Shown here in pieces: positions 25,646 to 34,746 of a stretch of 64,000 nucleotides of DNA. Each line of letters starts with the position of its first letter. Within the stretch, counting starts at the first letter, position 1. The notes beneath the pieces were generated by a model. It was given only the letters and a program-made list of their open reading frames with translations. It ran no database searches and was not told the origin of the DNA. The DNA is taken from positions 454,176-518,175 of the forward strand of contig NZ_JBEWYP010000003.1 of the NCBI RefSeq assembly GCF_040566555.1, given 5' to 3'. The position numbers and the translations under genes are program-made. The DNA comes from Sediminicola sp040566555 (GTDB lineage Bacteria; Bacteroidota; Bacteroidia; Flavobacteriales; Flavobacteriaceae).

Positions 25646-27643
25646 TTATTGGAGCATTTCTAAAAAATCATCTTCAGAAATTATGGGAATATTGAGTCCT
25701 TCGGCCTTGGTACGTTTACTCGGCCCCATTTTATCCCCTGCCACCAAATAAGAGGTTTTGGAAGAAATGGAAGAACCTACTTTCCCACCATTGTCTTCGA
25801 TCAGTTTTTTAAGCTCGTCCCTACTAACCTTTTCAAATACTCCAGAAACAACAAAGGTAGACCCCTTTAGTAGTTCTGTCTGATTTTCAAGTTTTTCGGC
25901 CGAAAGTTCAAACTGCACCCCATAGCTTTTTAACCTTTCAATAATCTCGATATTCTTTTCATTTTGAAAAAATTCAATAACACTGGCGGCTATGACCTGT
26001 CCTATTTCATCCACAGACATTAATTCATCATAGGAAGCAGACATAAGGGCATCAATATTTTTATATGCTTTGGCAAGTTTTTTAGCTACTGTCTCCCCAA
26101 CAAATCTAATCCCCAAGGCAAAGAGTACGCGTTCAAAAGGTATTTCCACAGATTTTGCAACCCCTTTTACCAGGTTCTCGGCAGATTTCTCTGCCATTCG
26201 CTCCAAGGGCATGACCTGTTCCTTGTTGAGCACATATAAATCAGCATAATTTTCAATCAACCCTTCCTTGAACAACAGTTCTACCGTTTCACCCCCAAGT
26301 CCCTCTATATCCATTGCTTTGCGTGAAATGTAATGCTGGATACGACCTGTGATCTGGGGAGGACACCCGTAATAGTTGGTGCAGTAATGCTTGGCATCAC
26401 CCTCTGTTCGTTCCAATTTGGTATGGCATTCCGGACAGTGGTCAATATAGACCGTAGGTGAAGAATCCGCAGGTCGTTTAGAAAAATCTACCCCTATAAT
26501 TTTTGGAATAATTTCCCCTCCTTTTTCCACAAAAACAGTGTCACCTTCCCGAATATCCAACTTTGCAATCTGGTCCGCATTGTGCAAGGAGGCTCTTTTT
26601 ACGGTAGTTCCGGCAAGTAAGACAGGATTTAGATTGGCTACGGGGGTAATGGCTCCAGTTCTACCCACCTGATAGGTTATCTCGTTCAATAAGGTAGACA
26701 CTTGTTCCGCCTTAAACTTATAGGCCATGGCCCACCTTGGGGATTTTGCGGTATAGCCCAACTCATCCTGGTATTGCAGATTATTCACTTTTACCACGAC
26801 CCCATCTGTTTCATATGGCAGTTCGTGACGGTGCACATCCCAGTACTCCACAAAGGCCATTACTTCATCGGTAGATTTGCATACCTCGGCCACTGTGGGC
26901 ACTTTAAAGCCCCAAGACCTTGCTTTTTCCAATACCTCAAATTGAGAGGAGATATTTAAATTTGGGCCTACAATACTGTATAACAAACACTCCAAGGGTC
27001 GTTGTGCCACAAGCGCACTATCCTGTAATTTTAGACTTCCAGAAGCCGTGTTCCGTGGATTCATGTAAGGATCCTCCCCATTTTCAAGGCGTTCTTGATT
27101 CATTTTGGCAAAACCCTCGAAAGGCAGGACAATCTCCCCACGGATATCGAATTTCTCAGGATAGTCCCCTTTTAATCGCAACGGGACAGATTTAATGGTT
27201 TTAATATTGGTGGTAACATCATCCCCCTGAAAACCATCCCCTCTTGTAACGGCACGCATCAATTGTCCCTTTTCATAAGTTAGACTTATGGAGGCACCAT
27301 CATATTTTAGCTCACAAGTAAATTCTACAGGAACATCCCCTAAATTTTTTTGTATACGCTTCTCCCAATCTTCCAAATCTTCTTTAGAGTAGGAGTTTTC
27401 TAGTGAATACATCCGATGCTCATGAGCCACTGTTTCAAAATACTTGGTAATCCCCCCTCCAACACGCAACGTAGGTGACGTTGCATCATGAAACTCTGGA
27501 TGCTGATCTTCCAAGTCTTGAAGCTCCTTCAGCATAATGTCAAATTCATAATCGGAAATTGTCGGGTTGTCCAACACATAATAATTATGGTTGTGCTCCC
27601 TTAAACTATTCCGTAAAGCCTCTATTTTTTCTTTAATGTTCAT
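25646..27643 (-). CDS. ligA: NAD-dependent DNA ligase LigA
   Basis: Seals nicks during replication and repair using NAD. The 665-residue protein has the full domain set: Ia region with YYVLDNPTISDYEFD, adenylation domain with K113 in ELKYDG (KxDG), DIRGEIVLP, OB fold, the four-cysteine zinc finger CPECHTKL...HYCTNYYGC around residues 405-430, helix-hairpin-helix repeats, and a C-terminal BRCT domain (GSTFVVSGVFEKVSRDELKK). Length matches the family. Confidence 0.97.
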   Translation of the reverse strand: MNIKEKIEALRNSLREHNHNYYVLDNPTISDYEFDIMLKELQDLEDQHPEFHDATSPTLRVGGGITKYFETVAHEHRMYSLENSYSKEDLEDWEKRIQKNLGDVPVEFTCELKYDGASISLTYEKGQLMRAVTRGDGFQGDDVTTNIKTIKSVPLRLKGDYPEKFDIRGEIVLPFEGFAKMNQERLENGEDPYMNPRNTASGSLKLQDSALVAQRPLECLLYSIVGPNLNISSQFEVLEKARSWGFKVPTVAEVCKSTDEVMAFVEYWDVHRHELPYETDGVVVKVNNLQYQDELGYTAKSPRWAMAYKFKAEQVSTLLNEITYQVGRTGAITPVANLNPVLLAGTTVKRASLHNADQIAKLDIREGDTVFVEKGGEIIPKIIGVDFSKRPADSSPTVYIDHCPECHTKLERTEGDAKHYCTNYYGCPPQITGRIQHYISRKAMDIEGLGGETVELLFKEGLIENYADLYVLNKEQVMPLERMAEKSAENLVKGVAKSVEIPFERVLFALGIRFVGETVAKKLAKAYKNIDALMSASYDELMSVDEIGQVIAASVIEFFQNEKNIEIIERLKSYGVQFELSAEKLENQTELLKGSTFVVSGVFEKVSRDELKKLIEDNGGKVGSSISSKTSYLVAGDKMGPSKRTKAEGLNIPIISEDDFLEMLQ

Positions 27644-27716
27644 TCTCCTTTATAATTTTTGAACTCCTCCCATTTATGATCTCTAGATACTATTGTGTTA
27701 CAGGTTTTATTTGAAT

Positions 27717-28568
27717 TCAGACAAGCTTGCCTTTTAACATTCTATCATTTCCAAACATATCTTTTCTCAACTGCAATTCTGTGAAGCCAAAACTTTCCAT
27801 GCACTGCACGGTATCTTTTCCCAAATATTGATTGATTTCAAAGTATAGACAACCGCCTTTATTTAAATGTAAGGTTGCAAACTCCGAAATTTTCCTATAA
27901 AATAAAAGAGGATTATCATCAGGAACAAAAAGAGCTTGATCAGGTTCATGATCAGTGACATTGGCGCTCATCTGTTTTTTCTCCAATTCACGGACATAAG
28001 GAGGGTTGGATACTATAATATCAAAATTCAGGTATAATTTGTCGGTCTGAAGAATATCCTTTTCAATAAATTCTATTGACACCCCATTTTTAGCGGCATT
28101 TTCTTCAGCAACGATTAAGGATTCACTAGAAATATCCAAGGCATAAACTTCGGCATTTGGTAGATTCTTTGCCAATGCTATGGCAATACATCCACTTCCT
28201 GTGCCAATATCCAATATCTTCAATACCCCTCTATGCTCTTTTGCTTGCTCCAAAATCCATCTTACCACTTCTTCAGTCTCTGGTCTTGGTATCAAAACAT
28301 TCTCATCAACCTTAAATTCCATATCCATAAAATGGGCAACTCCTAGAATATATTGTACCGGTCTGTGCAATTTCAACTGGCTCAACCCTTCGAACAAGGG
28401 CTGTTCTTCTTCCTTAGTTACCATGGTATTTGGCTCAAGGGCCAACACAAAGCGTTCTAACCCTAAATAATGCTCCACCATAAGGTAAAAGAAACTATCC
28501 ACCTCTTCCTTTGGATATACACCATCGAGTTCAACATGGAAAATATTCTTGATCTCTTTTAACAGCAT
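27717..28568 (-). CDS. prmC: Release factor N5-glutamine methyltransferase
   Basis: Methylates the glutamine of the GGQ motif in peptide chain release factors. The 283-residue protein has an N-terminal helical domain and a SAM-binding domain with LIPRPETEEVVRW, ILDIGTGSGCIAIALAKNLP, and the substrate motif IVSNPPYV (NPPY). It lies 6 bp after the GNAT gene on the same strand. Confidence 0.95.
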   Translation of the reverse strand: MLLKEIKNIFHVELDGVYPKEEVDSFFYLMVEHYLGLERFVLALEPNTMVTKEEEQPLFEGLSQLKLHRPVQYILGVAHFMDMEFKVDENVLIPRPETEEVVRWILEQAKEHRGVLKILDIGTGSGCIAIALAKNLPNAEVYALDISSESLIVAEENAAKNGVSIEFIEKDILQTDKLYLNFDIIVSNPPYVRELEKKQMSANVTDHEPDQALFVPDDNPLLFYRKISEFATLHLNKGGCLYFEINQYLGKDTVQCMESFGFTELQLRKDMFGNDRMLKGKLV

Positions 28569-28574
28569 TTTATT

Positions 28575-29060
28575 CTAAAGTTCTAATAACATAAAAACCG
28601 GACATGAATAATGGCCCGTATCACCCATACGTGCTTCTATATATTGAAACCCGGTTTTTTTATAGAGTTTTTGTGCATCCTCCATATAGGGCATGGTTTC
28701 AAGATAGCATTTCTCAAAACCATATTCCCGGGCCTTGTTAAGACATACCTTCATCATTTGCGATCCCAATCCCCTTCCCCTGGCCTCTTCTGTAAAGTAC
28801 ATTTTCTGCAATTCACATACATTACCATCAAAATTTTCTAACTGGGCAACGCCTGCACAACCTATGATCCTATTGTTTTCCTCTACAACAAAATAACTTG
28901 CCTTGGGAACATTATAATTCTCGTACATGTGATCCAATGCTGTATCGGCATAAGCAGTACCCACTTTAGGCACACCCAAATCTATCAACACCTGTCTGAT
29001 AACCGATGCAACTTGCTTATTGTCTTGAGGTTGAATTTCCCTAATAATTGCTGTACTCAT
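28575..29060 (-). CDS. GNAT-family N-acetyltransferase
   Basis: A 161-residue acetyltransferase. The acetyl-CoA site is KMYFTEEARGRGLGSQMMKV (motif A, with R-G-x-G-L-G), then YGFEKCYLETMPYMEDAQKL and YKKTGFQYI (motif B). The substrate is unknown. It starts a short transcript with prmC and is divergent from ribD, separated by 40 bp. Confidence 0.88.
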   Translation of the reverse strand: MSTAIIREIQPQDNKQVASVIRQVLIDLGVPKVGTAYADTALDHMYENYNVPKASYFVVEENNRIIGCAGVAQLENFDGNVCELQKMYFTEEARGRGLGSQMMKVCLNKAREYGFEKCYLETMPYMEDAQKLYKKTGFQYIEARMGDTGHYSCPVFMLLEL

Positions 29061-29088
29061 TTTTCTTAACGGGTAACTTTTAAAATTC

Positions 29089-29096
29089 TATTTTTG
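29089..29096 (+). promoter_or_regulatory. -7 element at the ribD start
   Basis: TATTTTTG fits TAnnTTTG and ends 4 bases before the GTG start of ribD, which would leave essentially no leader. No -33 box is clear. Confidence 0.4.
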
Positions 29097-29100
29097 TGGG

Positions 29101-30153
29101 GTGAAGATACATGAAAAATATATTTTGCGATGTATCCAAGTAGCTAAAAATGGACTTGGATTTACCTTTCCGAATCCAATGGTAGGAAGTGTCATAGTCC
29201 ATGAAAACAAGGTTATTGGAGAAGGTTTTACGAGCCCATATGGTGGGCCACATGCCGAAGTAAATGCCATTAACTCGGTTAAGAACAAAGCCTTACTTTC
29301 CAAGGCCACGCTTTACGTTACCCTGGAGCCTTGCTCCCACTTTGGAAAAACCCCTCCTTGTGCCAATCTCATCATTGAACACAAAATACCAAAGGTGGTC
29401 ATCGGACTATTAGACCCCCATGTGAAGGTAGCAGGCGATGGTATCAAAAAACTGAAGGATGCAGGATGTGAGGTACTGGTCTCTGTTCTGGAAAAGGAAT
29501 GTAGGGATCACCATAAGCGTTTTTTGGCCTACCATGAGCAAAAAAGGCCTTTTATCATTTTAAAATGGGCGGAAACTCTTGACGGCTTTATTGCTCCTGA
29601 ACAAGCTTTACGGGAAACGGACCCATCCCCATATTGGATCACTAATTTACAGTCCAGACAGTTGGTTCACAAATGGCGTAGTGAAGAACAGGCTATTTTA
29701 GTAGGAACCAATACCATCCTGAAGGACAACCCAAAACTGGATGTTAGGCTATGGACCGGAAAATCACCTACGAGAATACTAATTGATAGAAACTTGAAGG
29801 TGGGCAACGATTTCCATGTGATGGATGGTAGCGTAAAGACCATCGTTTTTACACAAATAGAACACAGTAAAAAATATGTGACCGGAGTAGATTATGAGGT
29901 GATCGATTTTTCAAAAAATATAGCACAACAAATTTGCGAGGTACTCTACAAGCACAACACTTTAAGTGTAATAATCGAAGGAGGTTCCAAAACGCTACAA
30001 ACGTTCCTAGATGAGAACCTTTGGGATGAAGCAAGGGTATTTAAGGGGGCCAACTATTTCACCAAAGGCCTAAAAGCTCCTATAATAAACAAAGCTATTG
30101 TAGGCAAACGAACAATTACAACAGACACTTTAACCTTCTTCAACAATGATTAA
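29101..30153 (+). CDS. ribD: Riboflavin biosynthesis deaminase/reductase RibD
   Basis: Deaminates diaminohydroxyphosphoribosylaminopyrimidine and reduces the ribosyl group, the second and third steps of riboflavin synthesis. The 350-residue protein has the zinc deaminase motifs GGPHAEVNAI (HAE) and TLEPCSHFGKTPPCANLII (PC-x8-C), and a reductase half with LKWAETLDGFIAP, ILVGTNTILKDNPKLDVR and VIIEGGSKTLQTFLDENLWD. The start is GTG; no better start is visible and the sequence MKIHEKYILRCIQVAKNG is typical. The HAD gene overlaps its end by 8 bases. Confidence 0.95.
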   Translation: MKIHEKYILRCIQVAKNGLGFTFPNPMVGSVIVHENKVIGEGFTSPYGGPHAEVNAINSVKNKALLSKATLYVTLEPCSHFGKTPPCANLIIEHKIPKVVIGLLDPHVKVAGDGIKKLKDAGCEVLVSVLEKECRDHHKRFLAYHEQKRPFIILKWAETLDGFIAPEQALRETDPSPYWITNLQSRQLVHKWRSEEQAILVGTNTILKDNPKLDVRLWTGKSPTRILIDRNLKVGNDFHVMDGSVKTIVFTQIEHSKKYVTGVDYEVIDFSKNIAQQICEVLYKHNTLSVIIEGGSKTLQTFLDENLWDEARVFKGANYFTKGLKAPIINKAIVGKRTITTDTLTFFNND

Positions 30154-30748
30154 ACATATTATTTTTGATTTTGGGGATATCTTTATCAACCTGGACAAGC
30201 AAGCACCGATTATAGAGATGAAAAAATGGGGGCTAAAAGATTTTGAGCCTTCATTTACGAATCTGCTATATTCTTATGAAAAAGGGCTTTTAGATTCTGA
30301 CACCTTTCTTTCTAAAATGAAAGATTATTTCCCATCGGCAAATCTAGATCAAATTAAAAAGGGATGGAATTCCATCATCTTGGATTTCCCGGAAAACAGG
30401 CTGGAATTTATAGAACAAATGGCCAAAGAAAATTATTATACCCTTATTTTACTGAGCAATACCAATGCCCTGCATATAGAAAAGGTAATTGAAAATATGG
30501 GAAAAGATCGCTTTGACCGTTTCAAAAAATGCTTTGACAAATTCTACCTATCCCACGAAATTAATTTACGGAAACCGAATGCAGACATCTATCAATTTGT
30601 ATTGGACGCCAATAATTTAAAAGCGTCTGAAACCTTTTTCGTAGATGATACTTTAGAAAATACTTTGGCATCGGAACAATTGGGCATAACAAGTTGGAAC
30701 CTTCAGGTAGGCAAGGAGGATATCGTTCAAATAAAATCAAAACTATAA
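30146..30748 (+). CDS. HAD-family hydrolase (YihX-like)
   Basis: A 200-residue haloacid dehalogenase-like phosphatase. Motif I is IIFDFGDIFINLD: the nucleophile D8 is present and the usual second Asp is at position 11 rather than in the DxD spacing, comparable to the DFGNV form of YihX-like proteins. LLSNTNALHIEKV is motif II, NLRKPNADIYQFVLD carries the motif III Lys, and TFFVDDTLENTLASEQLG is motif IV. Overlap with ribD allows a guess that it removes the phosphate from the RibD product, a step done by HAD enzymes elsewhere; this is inference. Confidence 0.87.
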   Translation: MIKHIIFDFGDIFINLDKQAPIIEMKKWGLKDFEPSFTNLLYSYEKGLLDSDTFLSKMKDYFPSANLDQIKKGWNSIILDFPENRLEFIEQMAKENYYTLILLSNTNALHIEKVIENMGKDRFDRFKKCFDKFYLSHEINLRKPNADIYQFVLDANNLKASETFFVDDTLENTLASEQLGITSWNLQVGKEDIVQIKSKL

Positions 30749-30749
30749 C

Positions 30750-31613
30750 ATGCTAGACCTTGCCTTGTGCGTCCTTTTTTCCAGCTCACTCTTTGTAATA
30801 TTCAAGCTTTATTCAAAATACAAGATACAAACATTGTACGCCATTATCTGCAACTACGTAGTGGCATGCCTGTTCTCTACCCTATTTTATGATGGTAAAA
30901 TAACTGTAAACGACTTAACAGAAAAACCATGGTTTTTAGGTACTATGGCACTTGGCATATTATTTATCGTGGTCTTTATTATCACCGCCAAGACATCCCA
31001 AAAGATCGGTGTTTCCGTGGCCTCCGTCGCCGCTAAAATGTCATTGATCATACCAGTAATTGCTGGGGTTCTTATTTATAATGAGGTTTTGGGGGCCATT
31101 AAGATTATAGGAATCATTTTAGCCTTGGTTGCAGTGTATTTTGCATCTATAAAAAATAGGACCCTTTCAGTAAAGATGGAGACTATAATTTTGCCTCTCC
31201 TGTTGTTTTTAGGATCTGGCATGGTGGACACTTCCATTAAGTATTTGCAAGCTACTTATATGGAAAAGGAAGATTATCCATTATTCTCTGCAACGGTCTT
31301 TGGTGCAGCTGGATTTATTGGGATAATTTTTATCTTGTTAAAATCATTTAGGGAACCATTAAGGCCAAATTTAAGAAACGTGCTGGGCGGACTGGTCTTG
31401 GGCATTGTAAATTATTTTTCCATCTACTTTCTATTAAGGGCCCTTGAAAATGATTTTATCAACAGCGCCTCTATTTTCACCTTAAACCATGTGGCCACGG
31501 TTCTGCTATCCACCATTTTTGGCATAGTGTTGTTCAAGGAATCATTAAGCAAAAAAAACTGGTTTGGGATTGGTTTGGCAGTCATAAGTATTATTTTAGT
31601 TGCCAGTACTTAA
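30750..31613 (+). CDS. EamA/DMT-superfamily transporter
   Basis: A 287-residue inner-membrane protein with about ten hydrophobic segments and the twofold-repeat layout of drug/metabolite transporters. SVASVAAKMSLIIPVIAGVL ends the first repeat, and SASIFTLNHVATVLLSTIFG with a following LFKESLSKKNWFGIGLAVIS resembles the end of the second repeat. The substrate is unknown. It starts 1 bp after the HAD gene stop and shares one base with the following gene. Confidence 0.87.
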   Translation: MLDLALCVLFSSSLFVIFKLYSKYKIQTLYAIICNYVVACLFSTLFYDGKITVNDLTEKPWFLGTMALGILFIVVFIITAKTSQKIGVSVASVAAKMSLIIPVIAGVLIYNEVLGAIKIIGIILALVAVYFASIKNRTLSVKMETIILPLLLFLGSGMVDTSIKYLQATYMEKEDYPLFSATVFGAAGFIGIIFILLKSFREPLRPNLRNVLGGLVLGIVNYFSIYFLLRALENDFINSASIFTLNHVATVLLSTIFGIVLFKESLSKKNWFGIGLAVISIILVAST

Positions 31614-32233
31614 TGGAAGAAGAAAATCAAGATTCATATAGAACCATTATAAAGCCTTCTGAGGAAATCCTCTTCAAGGAAAAGAAGAGTAAGTTCTTCG
31701 GATATGCCTTTCCCATTTCTGAGGAAGAGGAAGTCAAGCCTTTGATAGAGGCGCTTAGAAAGAAGCATCACACCGCCAATCACGTATGTTATGCATGGCA
31801 ATTGGGTGTGGAAGAGCCACATTATAGGGCTAATGACGATGGAGAACCCAACAATTCAGCTGGGATGCCTATTTATGGTCAAATTCAATCTTTTGGAGTC
31901 ACTAATATACTTGTAGCTGTCACAAGAATATTTGGAGGCACAAAACTTGGAGTGGGCGGTTTGATATCGGCTTATAAAACAGGAGCCCAAATGGCCTTGG
32001 ATGCTTCCCATATTGTTGAAAAAACCCTTCAACAACGGTTTGTCCTAAAGTTCGATTATGAACAAATGGACAAGGTCATGAGAACATTAAAACAGCACCA
32101 GATAGAAATACTTACCCAAACTATGGAACTGTCCTGTACCTTTATCATATCCGTCAGAAAACAGGAAGCCGAGCAAACTTTAGCGCTATTTACTTCCATG
32201 CACCCTCCTGTCGAGATCAAAAAAAAGGATTAA
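31613..32233 (+). CDS. YigZ/IMPACT family protein
   Basis: A 206-residue protein of the YigZ/IMPACT family, of uncertain function and possibly linked to translation control or peptidase-like folds. HHTANHVCYAWQLG near residue 52 and NDDGEPNNSAGMPIYGQIQS near residue 75 are the signatures, followed by VTRIFGGTKLGVGGLISAYK. The C-terminal DUF1949-type domain is present. The start overlaps the transporter gene by one base. Confidence 0.9.
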   Translation: MEEENQDSYRTIIKPSEEILFKEKKSKFFGYAFPISEEEEVKPLIEALRKKHHTANHVCYAWQLGVEEPHYRANDDGEPNNSAGMPIYGQIQSFGVTNILVAVTRIFGGTKLGVGGLISAYKTGAQMALDASHIVEKTLQQRFVLKFDYEQMDKVMRTLKQHQIEILTQTMELSCTFIISVRKQEAEQTLALFTSMHPPVEIKKKD

Positions 32234-32239
32234 AAGATA

Positions 32240-32638
32240 TCATAATTTTATTTTTTCCAAAATAGCATCGGGGCATTTCATCGGTCTTTTTGTCGTTTTA
32301 TTTATGAATGCCAAAACAGTATGGGCTTCGATTAAAACTTCGTCAGCTTCATTGTAAATTTTATAATCAAATTCTATCTTCACTGAAGGTCTCTTTTTCA
32401 GGATAGTGACCACCCTAATCAGGTCATCATAAACCGCAGATTTTTTAAAATTTATCTGTAAGGAAATAACAGGCAACATTACGCCTTCTTCTTCCATTTT
32501 TTTGTAAGAAAACCCTAGTGCCCTTAACCACTCAACCCTGCCCATCTCTAAGTATTGTGCATAGTTTCCGTGGTAAACAACTCCCATCTGATCTGTTTCC
32601 CCATATCTTACTCTAAAAGAAATCTGATTATAATCCAT
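32240..32638 (-). CDS. YbgC-like acyl-CoA thioesterase
   Basis: A hot-dog-fold thioesterase of 132 residues. RVRYGETDQMGVVYHGNYAQ carries the family's catalytic Asp (ETDQMG) and YLEMGRVEWLRALG follows. It hydrolyses acyl-CoA; which chain lengths is unknown. It is convergent with the YigZ gene (6-bp gap) and divergent from dnaA. Confidence 0.92.
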   Translation of the reverse strand: MDYNQISFRVRYGETDQMGVVYHGNYAQYLEMGRVEWLRALGFSYKKMEEEGVMLPVISLQINFKKSAVYDDLIRVVTILKKRPSVKIEFDYKIYNEADEVLIEAHTVLAFINKTTKRPMKCPDAILEKIKL

Positions 32639-32753
32639 ATAAATTGACGTAAAAACGATATATTTAATTGTTTAGAAAATTTCCCATAGCAACATGAGAA
32701 AAAAAAAGCTATTAATCAATACCATTTGATTTTTTTTTTAGAATTTTTGTTCA

Positions 32754-32761
32754 CATATTTG
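32754..32761 (+). promoter_or_regulatory. Possible dnaA -7 element
   Basis: CATATTTG matches TAnnTTTG at all but the first base. It would give a dnaA leader of about 78 bases. A TTTG at 32725 is a little far (25 bases) for a -33 box. Confidence 0.3.
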
Positions 32762-32844
32762 TCATGCTCTAGTACACCAGTCTATACTGGTAAATCGAAT
32801 GAACTTTTAGCCTAATCAAGAACCCAAAAAGACGAAACTTTAAA

Positions 32845-34269
32845 ATGAGTGTTACTGCTAATTCCGTATGGAACAATTGTTTGGCTTTTATAAAGGACAA
32901 CATCCAACCGCAGGCATTCAAAACTTGGTTTGAACCTATCAAGCCGGTCAAGTTATCCAACAACGCTTTAAGCATACAAGTACCTAGTAAATTTTTTTAC
33001 GAATGGCTGGAAGAGCACTATGTAAAATTATTGAAAGTTGCCCTAACCAAGGAAATTGGGGAAAGCGCAAAGTTGGTTTATGTCATTAAAATGGAAAACA
33101 CTTACGGTAATAGAGAACCCTTTACCGAAAAAATACCCAGTTCAAATAGATCTACCGTCGCTCCGCAAGAATTGGATGTGGCCATTAAGTCGAAAAACCC
33201 AGAGCTAAAGAATCCTTTTGTCATTCCTGGGATCAGAAATATCAAAATAGAATCTCAATTAAATCCCAATTATAATTTTGACAATTTCTTGGAAGGTGAC
33301 TCCAACAGGTTGGCAAGATCAGCCGGGATGGCCGTTGCCAATAAACCAGGAGGCACATCCTTTAATCCACTATTGGTTTTTGGTGGTGTAGGTTTGGGGA
33401 AAACGCACCTGGCCCATGCCATTGGCGTTGAAATAAAGGACAAATATCCAGAAAGGACTGTACTTTACATATCCGCAGAAAAATTCACCCAACAATACAT
33501 AGAATCTGTCAAGAAAAATACCAGAAATGATTTTATACATTTCTATCAATTGATCGATGTCTTAATAATTGATGACGTACAATTTTTATCAGGTAAATCT
33601 GGTACACAGGATGTGTTTTTTCACATTTTCAACCATTTGCATCAGAATGGCAAACAGGTAATCCTTACTTCGGATAAGGCACCTGTGGACATGCAGGACA
33701 TTGAACAACGTCTGCTATCTCGTTTTAAATGGGGACTTTCAGCTGAATTACAGAGTCCAGATTACGAAACACGTATCTCTATCTTAAAGAACAAATTATA
33801 CAGGGATGGTGTTGAGATGCCGGATGACATAGTAGATTATGTTGCCAAGCATATCAAAAGTAATATCCGTGAGCTAGAAGGAGCCATCATTTCTCTTATA
33901 GCACAATCTTCTTTCAACAAAAAGGAAGTTACCATAGAATTGGCCCAGTTGGTTGTAGAAAAGTTTGTGAAGAATACCAAACGTGAGGTATCCATAGATT
34001 ACATCCAAAAAGTTGTTTCTGATTATTTTGAAATGGATGTTGCTACCTTGCAATCCAAGACCAGAAAACGCCATATTGTGCAAGCAAGACAAATGGCCAT
34101 GTTCTTTGCCAAAAAATTCACCAAGGCCTCTTTGGCCAGTATAGGTTCCCAAATTGGAAAGAGGGACCACGCAACGGTGTTACACGCATGTAAAACTGTT
34201 GACAACCTTGCGGAGACTGATAAGCAGTTTAAAAAGTACATTGAAGATTTAACTAAAAAATTCTCTTAG
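32845..34269 (+). CDS. dnaA: Chromosomal replication initiator DnaA
   Basis: Binds origin boxes and melts DNA to start replication. The 474-residue protein has domain I (about residues 1-85), a short linker, an AAA+ domain with Walker A FGGVGLGKTHLAHAIG (K186), Walker B VLIIDDVQFLSGK, sensor-type LTSDKAPVDMQDIEQRLLSR, and the C-terminal DNA-binding signature GKRDHATVLHACKTVDNL. dnaN, recF or gyrB are not beside it, and I see no cluster of DnaA boxes nearby, so the origin is not claimed here. Confidence 0.97.
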   Translation: MSVTANSVWNNCLAFIKDNIQPQAFKTWFEPIKPVKLSNNALSIQVPSKFFYEWLEEHYVKLLKVALTKEIGESAKLVYVIKMENTYGNREPFTEKIPSSNRSTVAPQELDVAIKSKNPELKNPFVIPGIRNIKIESQLNPNYNFDNFLEGDSNRLARSAGMAVANKPGGTSFNPLLVFGGVGLGKTHLAHAIGVEIKDKYPERTVLYISAEKFTQQYIESVKKNTRNDFIHFYQLIDVLIIDDVQFLSGKSGTQDVFFHIFNHLHQNGKQVILTSDKAPVDMQDIEQRLLSRFKWGLSAELQSPDYETRISILKNKLYRDGVEMPDDIVDYVAKHIKSNIRELEGAIISLIAQSSFNKKEVTIELAQLVVEKFVKNTKREVSIDYIQKVVSDYFEMDVATLQSKTRKRHIVQARQMAMFFAKKFTKASLASIGSQIGKRDHATVLHACKTVDNLAETDKQFKKYIEDLTKKFS

Positions 34270-34278
34270 TCATACATC

Positions 34279-34737
34279 ATGAAAACGAAAGTTCTAATGG
34301 TATGCCTCGGAAACATCTGTAGGTCACCACTGGCCGAAGGCATCCTAAAAAGCAAAGTAGACCAAAATGAAGTAGAAGTTGAATCTGCTGGAACCGCTGG
34401 CTTTCACATTGGCAAAAAACCCGATAGTCGCTCCATTGCTGTTGCCCATAAGCATGGATTAGCAATAGATAGTCAGCGTTGCAGGAAATTCTCCCGCCAA
34501 GATTTCAGTGATTTTAATTACATCTATGCCATGGACCGAAGTAATTATAGAAATATCATCTCCTTGGCGAAAAATGAGAACGACATCAAAAAGGTGAAGT
34601 TACTTTTGGATGAGATCAATATAGATATCAAAGAAGTTCCAGACCCTTATTACGACTCTGAAGATGGGTTTGAAAAGGTCTACACATTAATTGATAAAGC
34701 TTGTGATGCCATTGCATCTCAACTTCAACATAATTAA
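34279..34737 (+). CDS. Low-molecular-weight protein-tyrosine phosphatase
   Basis: A 152-residue phosphatase. The active-site loop is VCLGNICRSPLAEGIL with nucleophile C9 and R15, and the general acid is in EVPDPYYDSEDGF near residue 117. In other bacteria such enzymes often act on tyrosine kinases of surface polysaccharide export, but no such kinase is in this window. It starts 9 bp after dnaA. Confidence 0.94.
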   Translation: MKTKVLMVCLGNICRSPLAEGILKSKVDQNEVEVESAGTAGFHIGKKPDSRSIAVAHKHGLAIDSQRCRKFSRQDFSDFNYIYAMDRSNYRNIISLAKNENDIKKVKLLLDEINIDIKEVPDPYYDSEDGFEKVYTLIDKACDAIASQLQHN

Positions 34738-34746
34738 AAAGCATTC

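Noticed and set aside
32639..32844. Possible replication origin next to dnaA
   Set aside because: Only one weak box-like match (TTGTTCACA, 32748 region), no cluster, and dnaN/recF/gyrB absent. In Bacteroidota the origin is often not beside dnaA.
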